From Adenophora triphylla var. japonica (lineage: Eukaryota; Streptophyta; Magnoliopsida; Asterales; Campanulaceae): a stretch of 64,000 nt of DNA. The stretch lies in NCBI GenBank assembly GCA_022495995.1, contig JAFEMH010006938.1, forward strand, positions 43,950 through 107,949. The letters are read 5' to 3'. A program made the translations under genes and the position numbers. Each line of letters opens with the position of its first letter. Within the stretch, counting starts at the first letter, position 1. Below are positions 45,517-55,079 of this stretch, in pieces. A model generated the notes under the pieces. The model worked only from the letters and a program-made list of their open reading frames with translations, did not search any database and was not told the DNA's origin.

Positions 45517-46299
45517 TCACCCGATTGCTTCCTCCCCTAGGATTAATACATCACCACCATCATCCACCACGTGCGCACCACCACTTTTTCCCGGACAATC
45601 ATAACCGATGTGCCCCAATTCACCACAATTGTAGCACTTGACCTTTTTCCCCTTAGGTCCACCCCTTTTTCTCTCCACCCTAAGTGCAGCCCCATCTACG
45701 GACGATTCTCCCCTTTTCTCCTTCCTTCGCAACTCCTCTTGCAGGACGAGATCTCTAACCTCCGTATACACCAATGCCGTTTTCGACGTACTAATCGTTG
45801 TGACAAGAACCTCCCAACTATCGTGCAACGATTTTAGAAGAAAACAAGCTAGCACTTCATCGGAGAAAGTAATATCAACACTTTTCAATTGGTCCACCAT
45901 ACCTTTGAAATTGCCGATATGACTTGCCGCCGTCGCCCCTCTCGACATCTTCGCATTCGCAAACCTCTTTATCAAATGCACCTTATTGATATTCGACGGC
46001 TTCTCATACATGTCTGACAGCGTTTGTAGCAACTCCACCGTTGTCTTGGCCTCCATAGCGTTCCGTGCAACGTCGTCTGCCAGGGCACTCCTTACCGCTC
46101 CTAACGCCTTCCGATCCAACACCTCCCAATCCCCTTGTGACATGTCTTCGGGCTTCTCCTTCAAGGGCTTATGAAGATCCTTACAATAAAGGTAGTCTTC
46201 AATCCTTGTCTTCCAAAACGTGAAATTCACACCGCTGAATTTCTCGATATGGTTCTTCATCTTGACTGCTTCACCAAAATCCCCAAGAACGCGATTCAA
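45517..46299 (-). CDS. Gag polyprotein of the gag-only Copia
   Basis: 260-codon open frame, MNRVLGDFGEAVKMKNHIEK at the start. UBN2-type gag: FSGVNFTFWKTRIEDYLYCK, VRSALADDVARNAMEAKTTV, LLQTLSDMYEKPSNINKVHL and LLKSLHDSWEVLVTTISTSK. It ends with a complete CCHC zinc knuckle CYNCGELGHIGYDCPGKS. No stops or shifts were seen, so a functional capsid-type protein that could package RNA is possible. Confidence 0.9.
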   Translation of the reverse strand: MNRVLGDFGEAVKMKNHIEKFSGVNFTFWKTRIEDYLYCKDLHKPLKEKPEDMSQGDWEVLDRKALGAVRSALADDVARNAMEAKTTVELLQTLSDMYEKPSNINKVHLIKRFANAKMSRGATAASHIGNFKGMVDQLKSVDITFSDEVLACFLLKSLHDSWEVLVTTISTSKTALVYTEVRDLVLQEELRRKEKRGESSVDGAALRVERKRGGPKGKKVKCYNCGELGHIGYDCPGKSGGAHVVDDGGDVLILGEEAIG

Positions 46300-46342
46300 A
46301 ATTAATCAACTAATGAAAGAATTTTGAATCCTCCGAACCAAA

Positions 46343-46354
46343 GCTCTGATACCA
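46343..46354 (-). other. iMet primer-binding site of the gag-only Copia
   Basis: TGGTATCAGAGC on the minus strand, 2 nt after the 5' LTR. Confidence 0.92.
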
Positions 46355-46356
46355 GT

Positions 46357-46885
46357 TGTTGTGAAATTGGTTCTCTCCGTTTGCAATCAACACAAAGAAA
46401 TTAACACACCCACACGTACAAGAAAGAAACAATCACACACAAGAACACAAGAGTTGTTTACCCGGTTCATTCACCAACTCGTGAACTACGTCCGGGGGCA
46501 ATTGCCAAGCCAATATGTTATTAGTCTCTCTAATATGTTGCTACAATGTATTCTAGGCCGGATCTATGTTTATATAGTAGTACAAAGAAGCCCTAAATCT
46601 AATTAAGAAGAGTTGGAATCAAACAAGGAAACAAAACAAAACCCAAAAATACGCCAGGCATTGAGGCGCCCGCCTCAAGGCAGCCATGCGCCCGCCTCAA
46701 CTTTGGCAATCCTCGGCCACTGTCTCGGCCCTTGAGGCGCCCGCCTCGCCTCCCCCATGCGGCCGCCTGGCGCAGTCCCCATTCCGTGCTCAACTGCAAC
46801 TCTGTTTTGGACTCCTCCTTGAACCTCACCAACTCCTCCGACTTAGCCCTCCTCTTCCTTGTAGTTTTAGGATCCAAACCCAACA
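46357..46885 (-). repeat. 5' LTR of the gag-only Copia
   Basis: 529 bp, same length as the partner LTR with two noticed substitutions. The GAGGCGCCCGCCTC cluster is at about 46662-46770. Confidence 0.93.
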
Positions 46886-47043
46886 GCTCGAGCAGCTGAA
46901 TTTGAGATACATCCGTAATTGTGCATATATTAAGATTTCAAAATATTTTACAATTATTTATCTCAACAATATGACAACTATTTTGGGTTAAATTATCGCC
47001 CACAATAATAATTGTAGTACTCACTCTGATTCAAAACAGAAAA

Positions 47044-47180
47044 TTTTGGGGGAAACCTGTTTCTCCATAAGTTATAAAAAGTCTTGTTTTTAAATATATC
47101 AACTTGGTGTTTTAAAGCCTAAACTCACTGTTTTAAAGTGGACTTTTTATAACTTATAGAGAAACAGGTTTCTCCTAAAA
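47044..47180. mobile_element. Small MITE with palindromic ends (copy 3)
   Basis: TTTTGGGGGAAACCTGTTTC at the left and AACAGGTTTCTCCTAAAA at the right, with TTATAAAAAGTC and GACTTTTTATAA inside. 137 bp, same size as the copy in the IRKI-like intron. Confidence 0.75.
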
Positions 47181-47469
47181 CCTACTCGATTCAAAATAGA
47201 TTAACTTTAGGTTCCAAATCTAACATCACATTATTCTATAATTGTATTTTCTGAGTAAAGTAATCCATGAGAGAGAAATAATAATAAAAGTATTTTTGAT
47301 ACTAACTTTATAAAGTTAATTTAATAATTGCATTTTTAAAAACAAATTCTTTAAGATTAATCTGACATTGAAACTTGTTCCATTTTAAACAATAAACATA
47401 TTTTTGATACTTATTTTATAAAATTAATATATTAATTACATTTAAAAAAAACAAATAGTCAAAATCTTA

Positions 47470-50400
47470 GGAAAAATCAAGATTTTTTTTTAAAAATATA
47501 GTTTTTTTTAAATTTATATACCAAAATAACATTTTCAAAAACTTAAGTACCAAACTAGCACTTTTGACTTGAAATTCGGAATTGGTAATTCCGAATTATG
47601 AATTCCGGAATTACCAATTCCGGAATTGATTTTTTTTTTTGTTTTCCAAAATTGAATTTCCCAAAATAATATTTTCGTAAATAGGGGGCGATCGCGCCCT
47701 GAAATAGAGCGATCGCTCCTAGTGTACTCCGGCGTTACCAATTCCGGATTCTATTTTTATTTTTTATTTTCCAAAGCTGGTAAAATGAGGAAAATAATAT
47801 TTTCTGGAAAAATAGCGAGCGATCACACGTTTGTGGGGGCGATCGCTCTTAGTGTAATCCGAAATTGATAACTCCGGATTTTAATTTTTTTTTAATAGTA
47901 AATATAACTGAATTGAATTACCCGGTCCTGTCTGAGTGAACTCTGTCTGAGTGAACACTGTCTGACTGAACTCAAACTGATGCATATCACCGTATTGATC
48001 CTGCATCTCTGGCTCATCCTGCAGCTGGTATCCGCCACGCCTACGAACCCGATTCTCCCTCCGTGGCTCCTCTTCAGCAGTATGATCAACCGTTGGAGGG
48101 GGAGCTTGGGCTTGCAGTCGTTCCTGCTCCCTAATATGTGTCAGTGTGTTACTGACACATTGTTGAGTGTAATTCGCCAGGTCTTCCAAGGATGTGGCAT
48201 TCTGGCTATATATGTACATCACTTGGAGACTTTGAATCTGTTCAAAACAATGAACTAAAATTAATTAATACGGAAAAATGGTATTGTTTTTTGTAAAATC
48301 ATTGTATGTAATATATAACTTACCACACCCTCATAACCAGTTGAACGTGGCCAGAACCCTAGTCCCTCCACATTAGACGAATTGTGGATGAGCGATCGAG
48401 TAATACGCCTATACCATGTCAAATAGGGGTGATGGTAACTCATATCCACTTCACCAAACTCTCCATCAACGACATTAAACTCCCGTTCATTCCACTTTGC
48501 TATGTGCTGACCATATTCTTGCATTCAGTTAACGCCTGACCGACCTTTCCGACTAATCCGATGCAAGTCCAAACTGGTGTCGCAGTCATCAGGCACACCT
48601 TGAACCATCCCAAATTGTCGCATTACGCGATCTGGAAAGTGCCATTCAACCCTCTCAAAGCAGATGAGGGGCACCTTCGCCCTCCATATAGCTTGGCCCT
48701 GAAGGCAGATATTCGAAACTGGCACACCGTTGTATGGCTGCCACACAACCTGATCCTTGTCTAAATATGACAATCCGGTCTCGATAGCCTTGCGTGTTAT
48801 GGGCCATGTAAGTATACGACAATGGACCCTTCCACCTACATAAAAACCATTGACATAAAAATAATGAGTAAAAAGCGATATATTACAAAACGGATCATTT
48901 ACAAAATGAAGTAATTGAAATATACATGTAACCCACTGGTTGCAATCCAAGTAAGTGTTATTTCGTATGTCTCCTAGGTTGTGTACACAACAACCTCTCC
49001 CACGCCCAAAGCTATAAAAAATTATCATTACGTACAAAAATGTATTAAGTCCACTAGCATAATGTAATCATTTATAATTGACATACCTGTACAATGGTTA
49101 AGAAGCCACCACACTCTTTCGAATCGTGCCGAGATGCTACACACATCTCCCTATACAAGAAGGCCAACGCTCCACTACCCCAACCGTATCGAATTCGACC
49201 AATATTATTTATTTCCCTAAGAAGTGCGAGGTACATCAACTTCACTAGGTTATCGACGAGACGGGCATAATGTATGACCCCAATAATAAGAAAATGTAGG
49301 CTCGAGTATATGTCTCAATCATATGCTCGGACGCATTATTGGGAAGTTGTTCAAAATGAGGAAGTGTCCTAGAACCCATCTCATTGATATCATTTCACCT
49401 CTTTTGATGTCAGTTGAGGGTGCAACCCCAAATAACTCCTCAACAATCTCAACCCATGCCCCCCGCACTCCTACTAGTTTCGAACTAGTCACCGCCATTC
49501 CGTCTACGGGAAGACCACACAACATGCCAATATCCTCTAAGGTGATGGTCATCTCCCTACAGGTAAGTGAAAAGTGTGGGTCTCTCGGACGCCATCTTTC
49601 AATCAAAGCCTCAATCAAATGTCAATCATATTGTAAATGACCTAATAAATACACTCCATAAAATCCAAAGATTTATAAGCTTATCTTCTATCCTCCAATC
49701 AACTCTAGTGGAAGATCTTGGACCACGCCTAGGTCTTAAATTGGTTAACCTGTTGTCCCTCCCAAATATATTTAGATCTATGTGTATCCTGAGAAGTCAA
49801 TACATGTGGATCGATTGGCCCAGGATCAATAAATTGTTGTTGTTCATGTTGATTCATCTGAAATACAAAAATTTAATAGTAATTAAATTTATATGGGACT
49901 TAAAGTTTTGCTACATTTAAATAGAAAAATTGCAACATGTTTGTCAAAGTAATTTTAACAAACACTTTATTTTAAACCTAACTTAAGAAAATTCTAACTA
50001 GGCAAAAATTAAATTACAATTGTTTAATTCATTGACAATCAAAAATTAAGTACATAAATCACAATTGTTTTAACAACAAATTATATAAAAATGCACAAAT
50101 AAAAATTCTTAGAAAAATTTATATAGCTAAAATTAACAACTCAAAACAAATTAAAAAAAGAAATATAACTAACCATTCTTAAGTACCAAACTAACACTTT
50201 CTGTCACAACTCTTTAAACTTCTTCTCTTCTCCTTCTCCTTCTCCTTAATTCTTTCTTTCTCTATCTCACTGCACTTGCTCCTTCTTCTTCCCTTTCTTC
50301 CCTGTGTTTCAATCGGAAAAATGGTAGGGGGTAATTCAAAATTTGAATCCGGAAATGGCATTACCGGATTCAAATTAAAGCAAATACGGAATTTGCATTT

Positions 50401-50800
50401 CTGGATTTGAAGATACGCCACTAAGGAGCGATCGCCCCATAAAACGCGCGATCGCCCTCTCCTTTTTTCAGAATATATTAATTTGCTTTTTTACTTTTTT
50501 GGAAAAAAAAATAGAATCCGAAATTGATAACGCCGGAGTACACTAGGAGCGATCGCTCTATTTCAGGGCGCGATCGCCCCCTATTTACGGAAATATTATT
50601 TTGGGAAATTCAATTTTGGAAAACAACAAAAAAAAAATCAATTCCGGAATTGGTAATTCCGGAATTCATAATCCGGAATTACCAATTCCGGATTTCAAGT
50701 CAAAAGTGCTAGTTTGGTACTTAAGTTTTTGAAAATGTTATTTTGGTATATAAATTTTTAAAAAGCTATATTTTAAAAAAAATCAAAAATCAATTTTCCA
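47470..50800. mobile_element. Long-TIR element (MULE-like) carrying a plant mobile domain gene
   Basis: The outer ~290 bp on each side (about 47470-47760 and 50510-50800) are inverted copies. Both contain GTACCAAACTAGCACTTTTG, clusters of AATTCCGG and GCGATCGC pairs. TIRs of this length are typical of Mutator-like elements, and PMD genes are known passengers of such elements, but no transposase is present and no 9-bp duplication could be identified, so the class is inferred. Confidence 0.72.
47881..49857 (-). pseudogene. Plant mobile domain protein (PP7-long/MAIL1-like)
   Basis: The minus-strand ATG at 49857 begins MNQHEQQQFIDPGPIDPHVL, followed by DTHRSKYIWEGQQ and, across a frame change, LRPRRGPRSS. 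The PMD core is clear: MIEALIERWRPRDPHFSLTC, REMTITLEDIGMLCGLPVDG and WVLGHFLI. Later exons carry MYLALLREINNIGRIRYGWG, WPITRKAIETGLSYLDKDQV, VPLICFERVEWHFPDRVMRQ and REFNVVDGEFGEVDMSYHHP. AT-rich gaps at about 49020-49090, 48835-48930 and 48250-48330 look like introns. A TGA at about 48527 replaces an expected Trp (GVN-W-MQEYG), and there are stops or shifts near 49320 and 49640-49740. PMD proteins such as MAIN/MAIL1 act in silencing; this one is probably non-functional. Confidence 0.78.
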
Positions 50801-50810
50801 AGTAATTTGG

Positions 50811-51290
50811 AAAACTAGTTTTTTAAAAATGCGCGGTGACATTTTCGTAATTATCTGAAAACTTTTTAAAATGCACGGTGACATTTTTGTAAATAATTAG
50901 ATTTTTTTAAATAACGTGACATTTTCGTAAATAACCAAAATTTATTAATACGTATGACACTTTTTATAACTAAAACTGACACATTATCACTGCACATGAC
51001 ATTTTTTTAACACTAACATTGTTGCACTATTTAACAATAACACTTGCACTAGAAAATACCAACTGACACAATTTTACAATATATTTGACACCGAAAAACA
51101 CTATTACTGTTTTTGAAAAAGTGTCATTTAATTACATAAATATCACTGTGCATTTTAAATGAAATTACAGTTAATTACGAAAATACACTAGTACATTTTT
51201 AAAACTAGTTTTTTTCTATGTATTTGATTTTTTTTATGACTTACTCAAACAAATAATTTTTAAAATGATATCTATTTTAAAAATATATAT
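50811..51290. repeat. Degenerate GTGACATTTTCGTAAAT repeats
   Basis: Near-copies of GTGACATTTTCGTAA occur at about 50835, 50877 and 50925, with weaker echoes to 51190. No gene. This is probably the eroded end of another element. Confidence 0.45.
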
Positions 51291-51291
51291 A

Positions 51292-51516
51292 CTCCCTCCG
51301 TCCCATTAAACGTTACCCATTTTACAATTTTAGGCGTCCCACTTTTTTAAAAAGGAATTTTTTTAATACTCACAACAACTATCCACTTACTATTTTCTAT
51401 CCTACTTTCTCTTTCCTACACACTCACAAACTCATACTTTAATAATATTATATGTATTCACTTCTTATTTTCCGTTCTCAACAATAAATGGATAAATTAA
51501 TGTGGGACGAAGAAAG
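51292..51516. mobile_element. Stowaway-like MITE
   Basis: CTCCCTCCGTCCCATTAAAC at the left; right end complemented CTTTCTTCGTCCCACATTAA; TA flanks. Confidence 0.8.
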
Positions 51517-51668
51517 TATAATTTAGACTGTACGGAATATTTAAATTGTGAAACAAGAGATACATTTAAGAAGCAACATTGGAAAATGTAGTAGATGTTG
51601 AAAAAGATTGTGTGTTTACTCCTCCGTTTCAAACAGTTTCAAAATAATTGATGTTTTAGAATTGAGTA

Positions 51669-51935
51669 TTTTCTCGGTCCCATTATAAAAGATATAAAAT
51701 AAATTTTGTATAAAAATTAAAAAAGTGTATATTGATAAAATAAGTATTATGAGTATAAAAAATGGGATAATAGAGATAAAATGAGATCAGAAATAGTAAG
51801 TGAATAGATAATATTAGTATAACAAGTGTGTTTTATTAATAAACAAGTATTTAAAACTTCTTTTTTGGACCTGTTTCTTTTGTAATGAAACACCAAAATA
51901 AAGTTTTTGTACATTTTATAATGGGACGGAATGAG
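51669..51935. mobile_element. Stowaway-like MITE, different subfamily
   Basis: TTTTCTCGGTCCCATTATAA at the left pairs with CTCATTCCGTCCCATTATAA (complement of the right end), flanked by TA on the right and TA/T-rich sequence on the left. Confidence 0.72.
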
Positions 51936-51937
51936 TA

Positions 51938-52468
51938 CATGTGTAATTAATATTTGTGAAATAGATTAAATTAATTATAAAATAGTCTGACTATCTAAAT
52001 AATTAAATACTTCTACAATAACAACTTTATAATCATAAATAAAAACCAAATATTTCGGCAAAATAATATCTATTGAGACAAATTTAAACCCATAAACAAC
52101 AAGTATTTTGAGACGAAAATAACACGGTATAAACTATCTATAGTATAAATGAGGGATGGGTTTGCTACAGTGGTATGAACAGTTTCAAGCGGCGAAATTC
52201 CCATTTTGCCCTCATACATTTGTCCATTTCCCATTTTGCCCTTAAAAAAAATTTAATTTAAAAAAAAAATTAAAATTTTTTTTTTTAAAAAAAAAAATCA
52301 CGTGACCTTAAACACGGACATGTACTAATAAACTATAAAGTCATAAAAAGGGGGCATGAATAAATTAAATGAAATGGTCCCTCTCAGTAACTGCGAAAGC
52401 TGTGGGTAGAATTGAGCATTCATGGCATAGCCTCTTCAACTACTCGTATTTATTTCACACAATACTTG

Positions 52469-52510
<42 letters not shown>

Positions 52511-53212
52511 AGAGGTGCATGTGAGCTTAATAAATGTGAATTTTTCATTGGTTATTCATAGTTTGGTTCAATAAATCATGCATAATTTGTGCCTTTGTGG
52601 GGCCAACATTTTTCTAGGTTGATGAATTATTGTGACTCAATTTTACTTAGATGAGACTCACTCAAATTTTCAAAATCTTAAAATATGTTAGATTTAATTA
52701 TAATTATCTTAAATTATTTTGAAATGTTTAAATTTATTATTAAGAAGTTACTATTATTTTCACATTTAAAAATAAATTTAGGATATTATATTTTAATGTT
52801 TTAAAATTTTATTAGTTTACTACAAACACCACCAAACTATGACCACCACCATAGCACATTTCAACCCTTCCATTGCCACTATCGCCACTACAACCTGTAA
52901 GAACTATTATAAAGGGGGTGTATGACAGATTTATAGAAAATCTGTAATAACTATAATACTCAATAACAAACAAGACATTTAAACTATGAAAATTTAAGAA
53001 CAAACAAGACATTTAAACCGGTAAGACTAAAAACAAGACATTTAAACTGGGATCATACCCATATAAGGAAATATATTAGAGACTAGAGAGAGTTGGGAGA
53101 AAGGAGAGAGAGATAGAAGAAACTTGGTTTTTTTTGTTTTTATTATTTGAACCGATATCCCATTCTAGGATGAAACTTTGATTAGCATAGAGACAATAGT
53201 TACTACTCAATA
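51938..53212. other. AT-rich spacer with a (CT)n microsatellite
   Basis: No supportable gene. A CT dinucleotide run spans about 52472-52508. The patch at 52150-52260 (AAATTCCCATTTTGCCCTCA and a near repeat) looks like element-derived sequence without visible ends. Confidence 0.5.
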
Positions 53213-53499
53213 CTCTCTCCGTCCCACGTGAATGCAAACTTATTTCTATTTTGGTCCGTCCCATGTGAATGCAAACTTTCCAAAATGGCAAAGAATATTC
53301 ACTATTTCATCCACTCATTCTCTCTCCTACTTCACTTTTACACTCACAACATTCTCTCTCCTCACTATTCCTCCCACTCATTCTCTCTTCTATTTAATTT
53401 TTCATACTCACAACATTTAACTTTTTCTCTTTCATACATCACTTTTCCTTAATTTCTACACCCAAAAAGTTAGTCCACTATCACGTGGGACAGAGGGAG
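53213..53499. mobile_element. Stowaway-like MITE
   Basis: CTCTCTCCGTCCCACGTGAA at the left and, complemented, CTCCCTCTGTCCCACGTGAT at the right, with TA flanks. The interior shares the CACTCATTCTCTCTCCTACT unit with the copies near 150 and 34870. Confidence 0.85.
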
Positions 53500-53899
53500 T
53501 ATATCTTAAAATGAACAAATGACCCATTTTAAATATATAGATGGAGACTTAAAAATTGAGACAAAGCTTTTAGTAAATTGAGTACATACACCATTTCCTA
53601 CCCACATTAAAAAAATAATAATAATAAATAAATTGAAATAATAATTTCTTTATCTAAAAATATTATTTATTTTCTTCACTATTTTTTTCTTTTTTCAATC
53701 AAATTAATTCCTATATTATAAATACACACTTTTTTTAGACGAATAGAAAAATCGACAAATTTATTAATACTTTATTTACTATGCTTCAAAGATTTATTTA
53801 TAAAGTAATTAAATATACTGTTTGATATATCGAACTAAAATAAACAAAATAACCATATTACCCCACCCCACTTATTAAATAGAAACCAAAACCCACATT

Positions 53900-54240
53900 C
53901 ATCACACTCCCCCATATATCTTGGGTGGCTTTCCGTAGGGAGGTCCACTGCTCGATTCCCCAAGGGAATCCTCATGATTAATTTCTTCCTCGGGTTTCGG
54001 GTCCCAGGAGCCTCCAGGCACATCCATTCGCTAAGGAAGCGGCATTGGCCGGGGCTTGCAACCTCGGTGTGGGGAGTTCAACTACCGCGTTGTAGGAGGG
54101 CTCCCTGGGGCCGTGAGTATAAGGGGTGCCGCCACCCCGGCCGATTTGGGCATATCCGCGATTTACCTCCGCTAGGACACCGTGAAGCGTGACTAACTCG
54201 GCGAAGCCGGAGAACCCTGGGTATCAAAAAAAAATAAAAA
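53900..54240 (+). mobile_element. Probable tRNA-derived SINE
   Basis: A GC-rich unit in an AT-rich background. TGGCTTTCCGTAGGGAGG resembles an A box and CTGCTCGATTCCCC a B box (GGTTCGANNCC) about 20 bp further. The body continues ~280 bp and ends GAGAACCCTGGGTATC followed by an A-rich tail with TA interruptions (54226-54280). No protein is encoded. The family is not recognised and flanking duplications are obscured by the tail. Confidence 0.55.
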
Positions 54241-54420
54241 ATAAAAAAAAATAAAAAAATAAAAAAATAAAAATATAGATATAGATTATTATTATATTAA
54301 ATAACCCTATATACTTTATAAATACTTTTGTTTAAAAAAATTCAACGCCATCCCAACTCATTATCCTATACCCCACCACTATTACTTTATTTTAATTTCT
54401 TTATTTTTATGATTAGTAAA

Positions 54421-54476
<56 letters not shown>
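54421..54476. repeat. (TTA)n microsatellite
   Basis: Roughly 18 uninterrupted TTA units. Confidence 0.95.
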
Positions 54477-54479
54477 CAT

Positions 54480-55079
54480 TTATAATTAAAAATAAATACT
54501 TTACACTTAATTAATTTTCACAAAAATTACATTAAAATAAGAGAAAACTAACAAAGGATAATCAAGAAATTTATATTTAAAAAAGAGGATTTTTTTTCTT
54601 CAAAATTAATTTTGACAAAAAACATATTGAAAAATTAAAAATAAAAATTAACAAAGGATAATTAAGAAATTTATATTTAAAAATAAAGGTTTTTATTATG
54701 TATCCAAATTAAATGAAAATAGTCTCTATTTAAAGAGGAAAAAAATTATGAATTTTGGTATAATTTTTTTTTTAAAATTAATTTATTATAAAATAATTTA
54801 GGTAAAAGAAATGGGTGAAAAATAAAAAATCAAAATCCAACCAGCCAATAGGAGGATGCCAAGTGTCCAAACCAAAAAAAATTGAGCTGCCTTCATGGCC
54901 TTCACGTGCCGTTGTCGGCGCATGCCACACACGCCCTGGAAATGACGAAAATGCCCTTCACCAAAATGTCTACACGTGTCCAAATTTCCAAAAAATAAAG
55001 AATTTTTTTTTTACAGTCCAATCAATGTTTAACACGTGTCGTTTCAGTTGATTTTTTTTTTCCAATTTGCCACGGTGTG
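54480..55079. other. AT-rich spacer before the second Tat copy
   Basis: No gene seen. CACGTGTC-type words occur at about 54973 and 55033. The region from about 54835 may belong to the upstream LTR or its flank, since the LTR start is unclear. Confidence 0.4.

Larger units (their letters stand above)
44185..46885 (-). mobile_element. Gag-only Copia derivative (TR-GAG type)
   Basis: 2701 bp with two 529-bp LTRs, 5-bp duplication GCTCG (44180-44184 and 46886-46890), an iMet PBS and a PPT (GGTGGGAGAT on the minus strand). It encodes gag plus short remnants of later pol, but no integrase or reverse transcriptase, so it must rely on another element. This matches the terminal-repeat-with-GAG class of non-autonomous LTR elements. 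I noticed two LTR differences (44200 region G/T; one G/A near 44463), so insertion is recent. Confidence 0.92.
43670..46905. mobile_element. GAGCTCGA-rich element hosting the gag-only Copia
   Basis: From 43670 to 44184 words such as CGAGCTCGAG, TTCGAGCTCG and CGAGTTCGA occur every 20-40 bp in both orientations. The series resumes after the inserted Copia with GCTCGAGCAGCTGAATTTGAG. Such repeats occur in the subterminal regions of some non-autonomous plant hAT elements, but I could not find TIRs or a duplication, so class and limits are uncertain. Confidence 0.45.
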
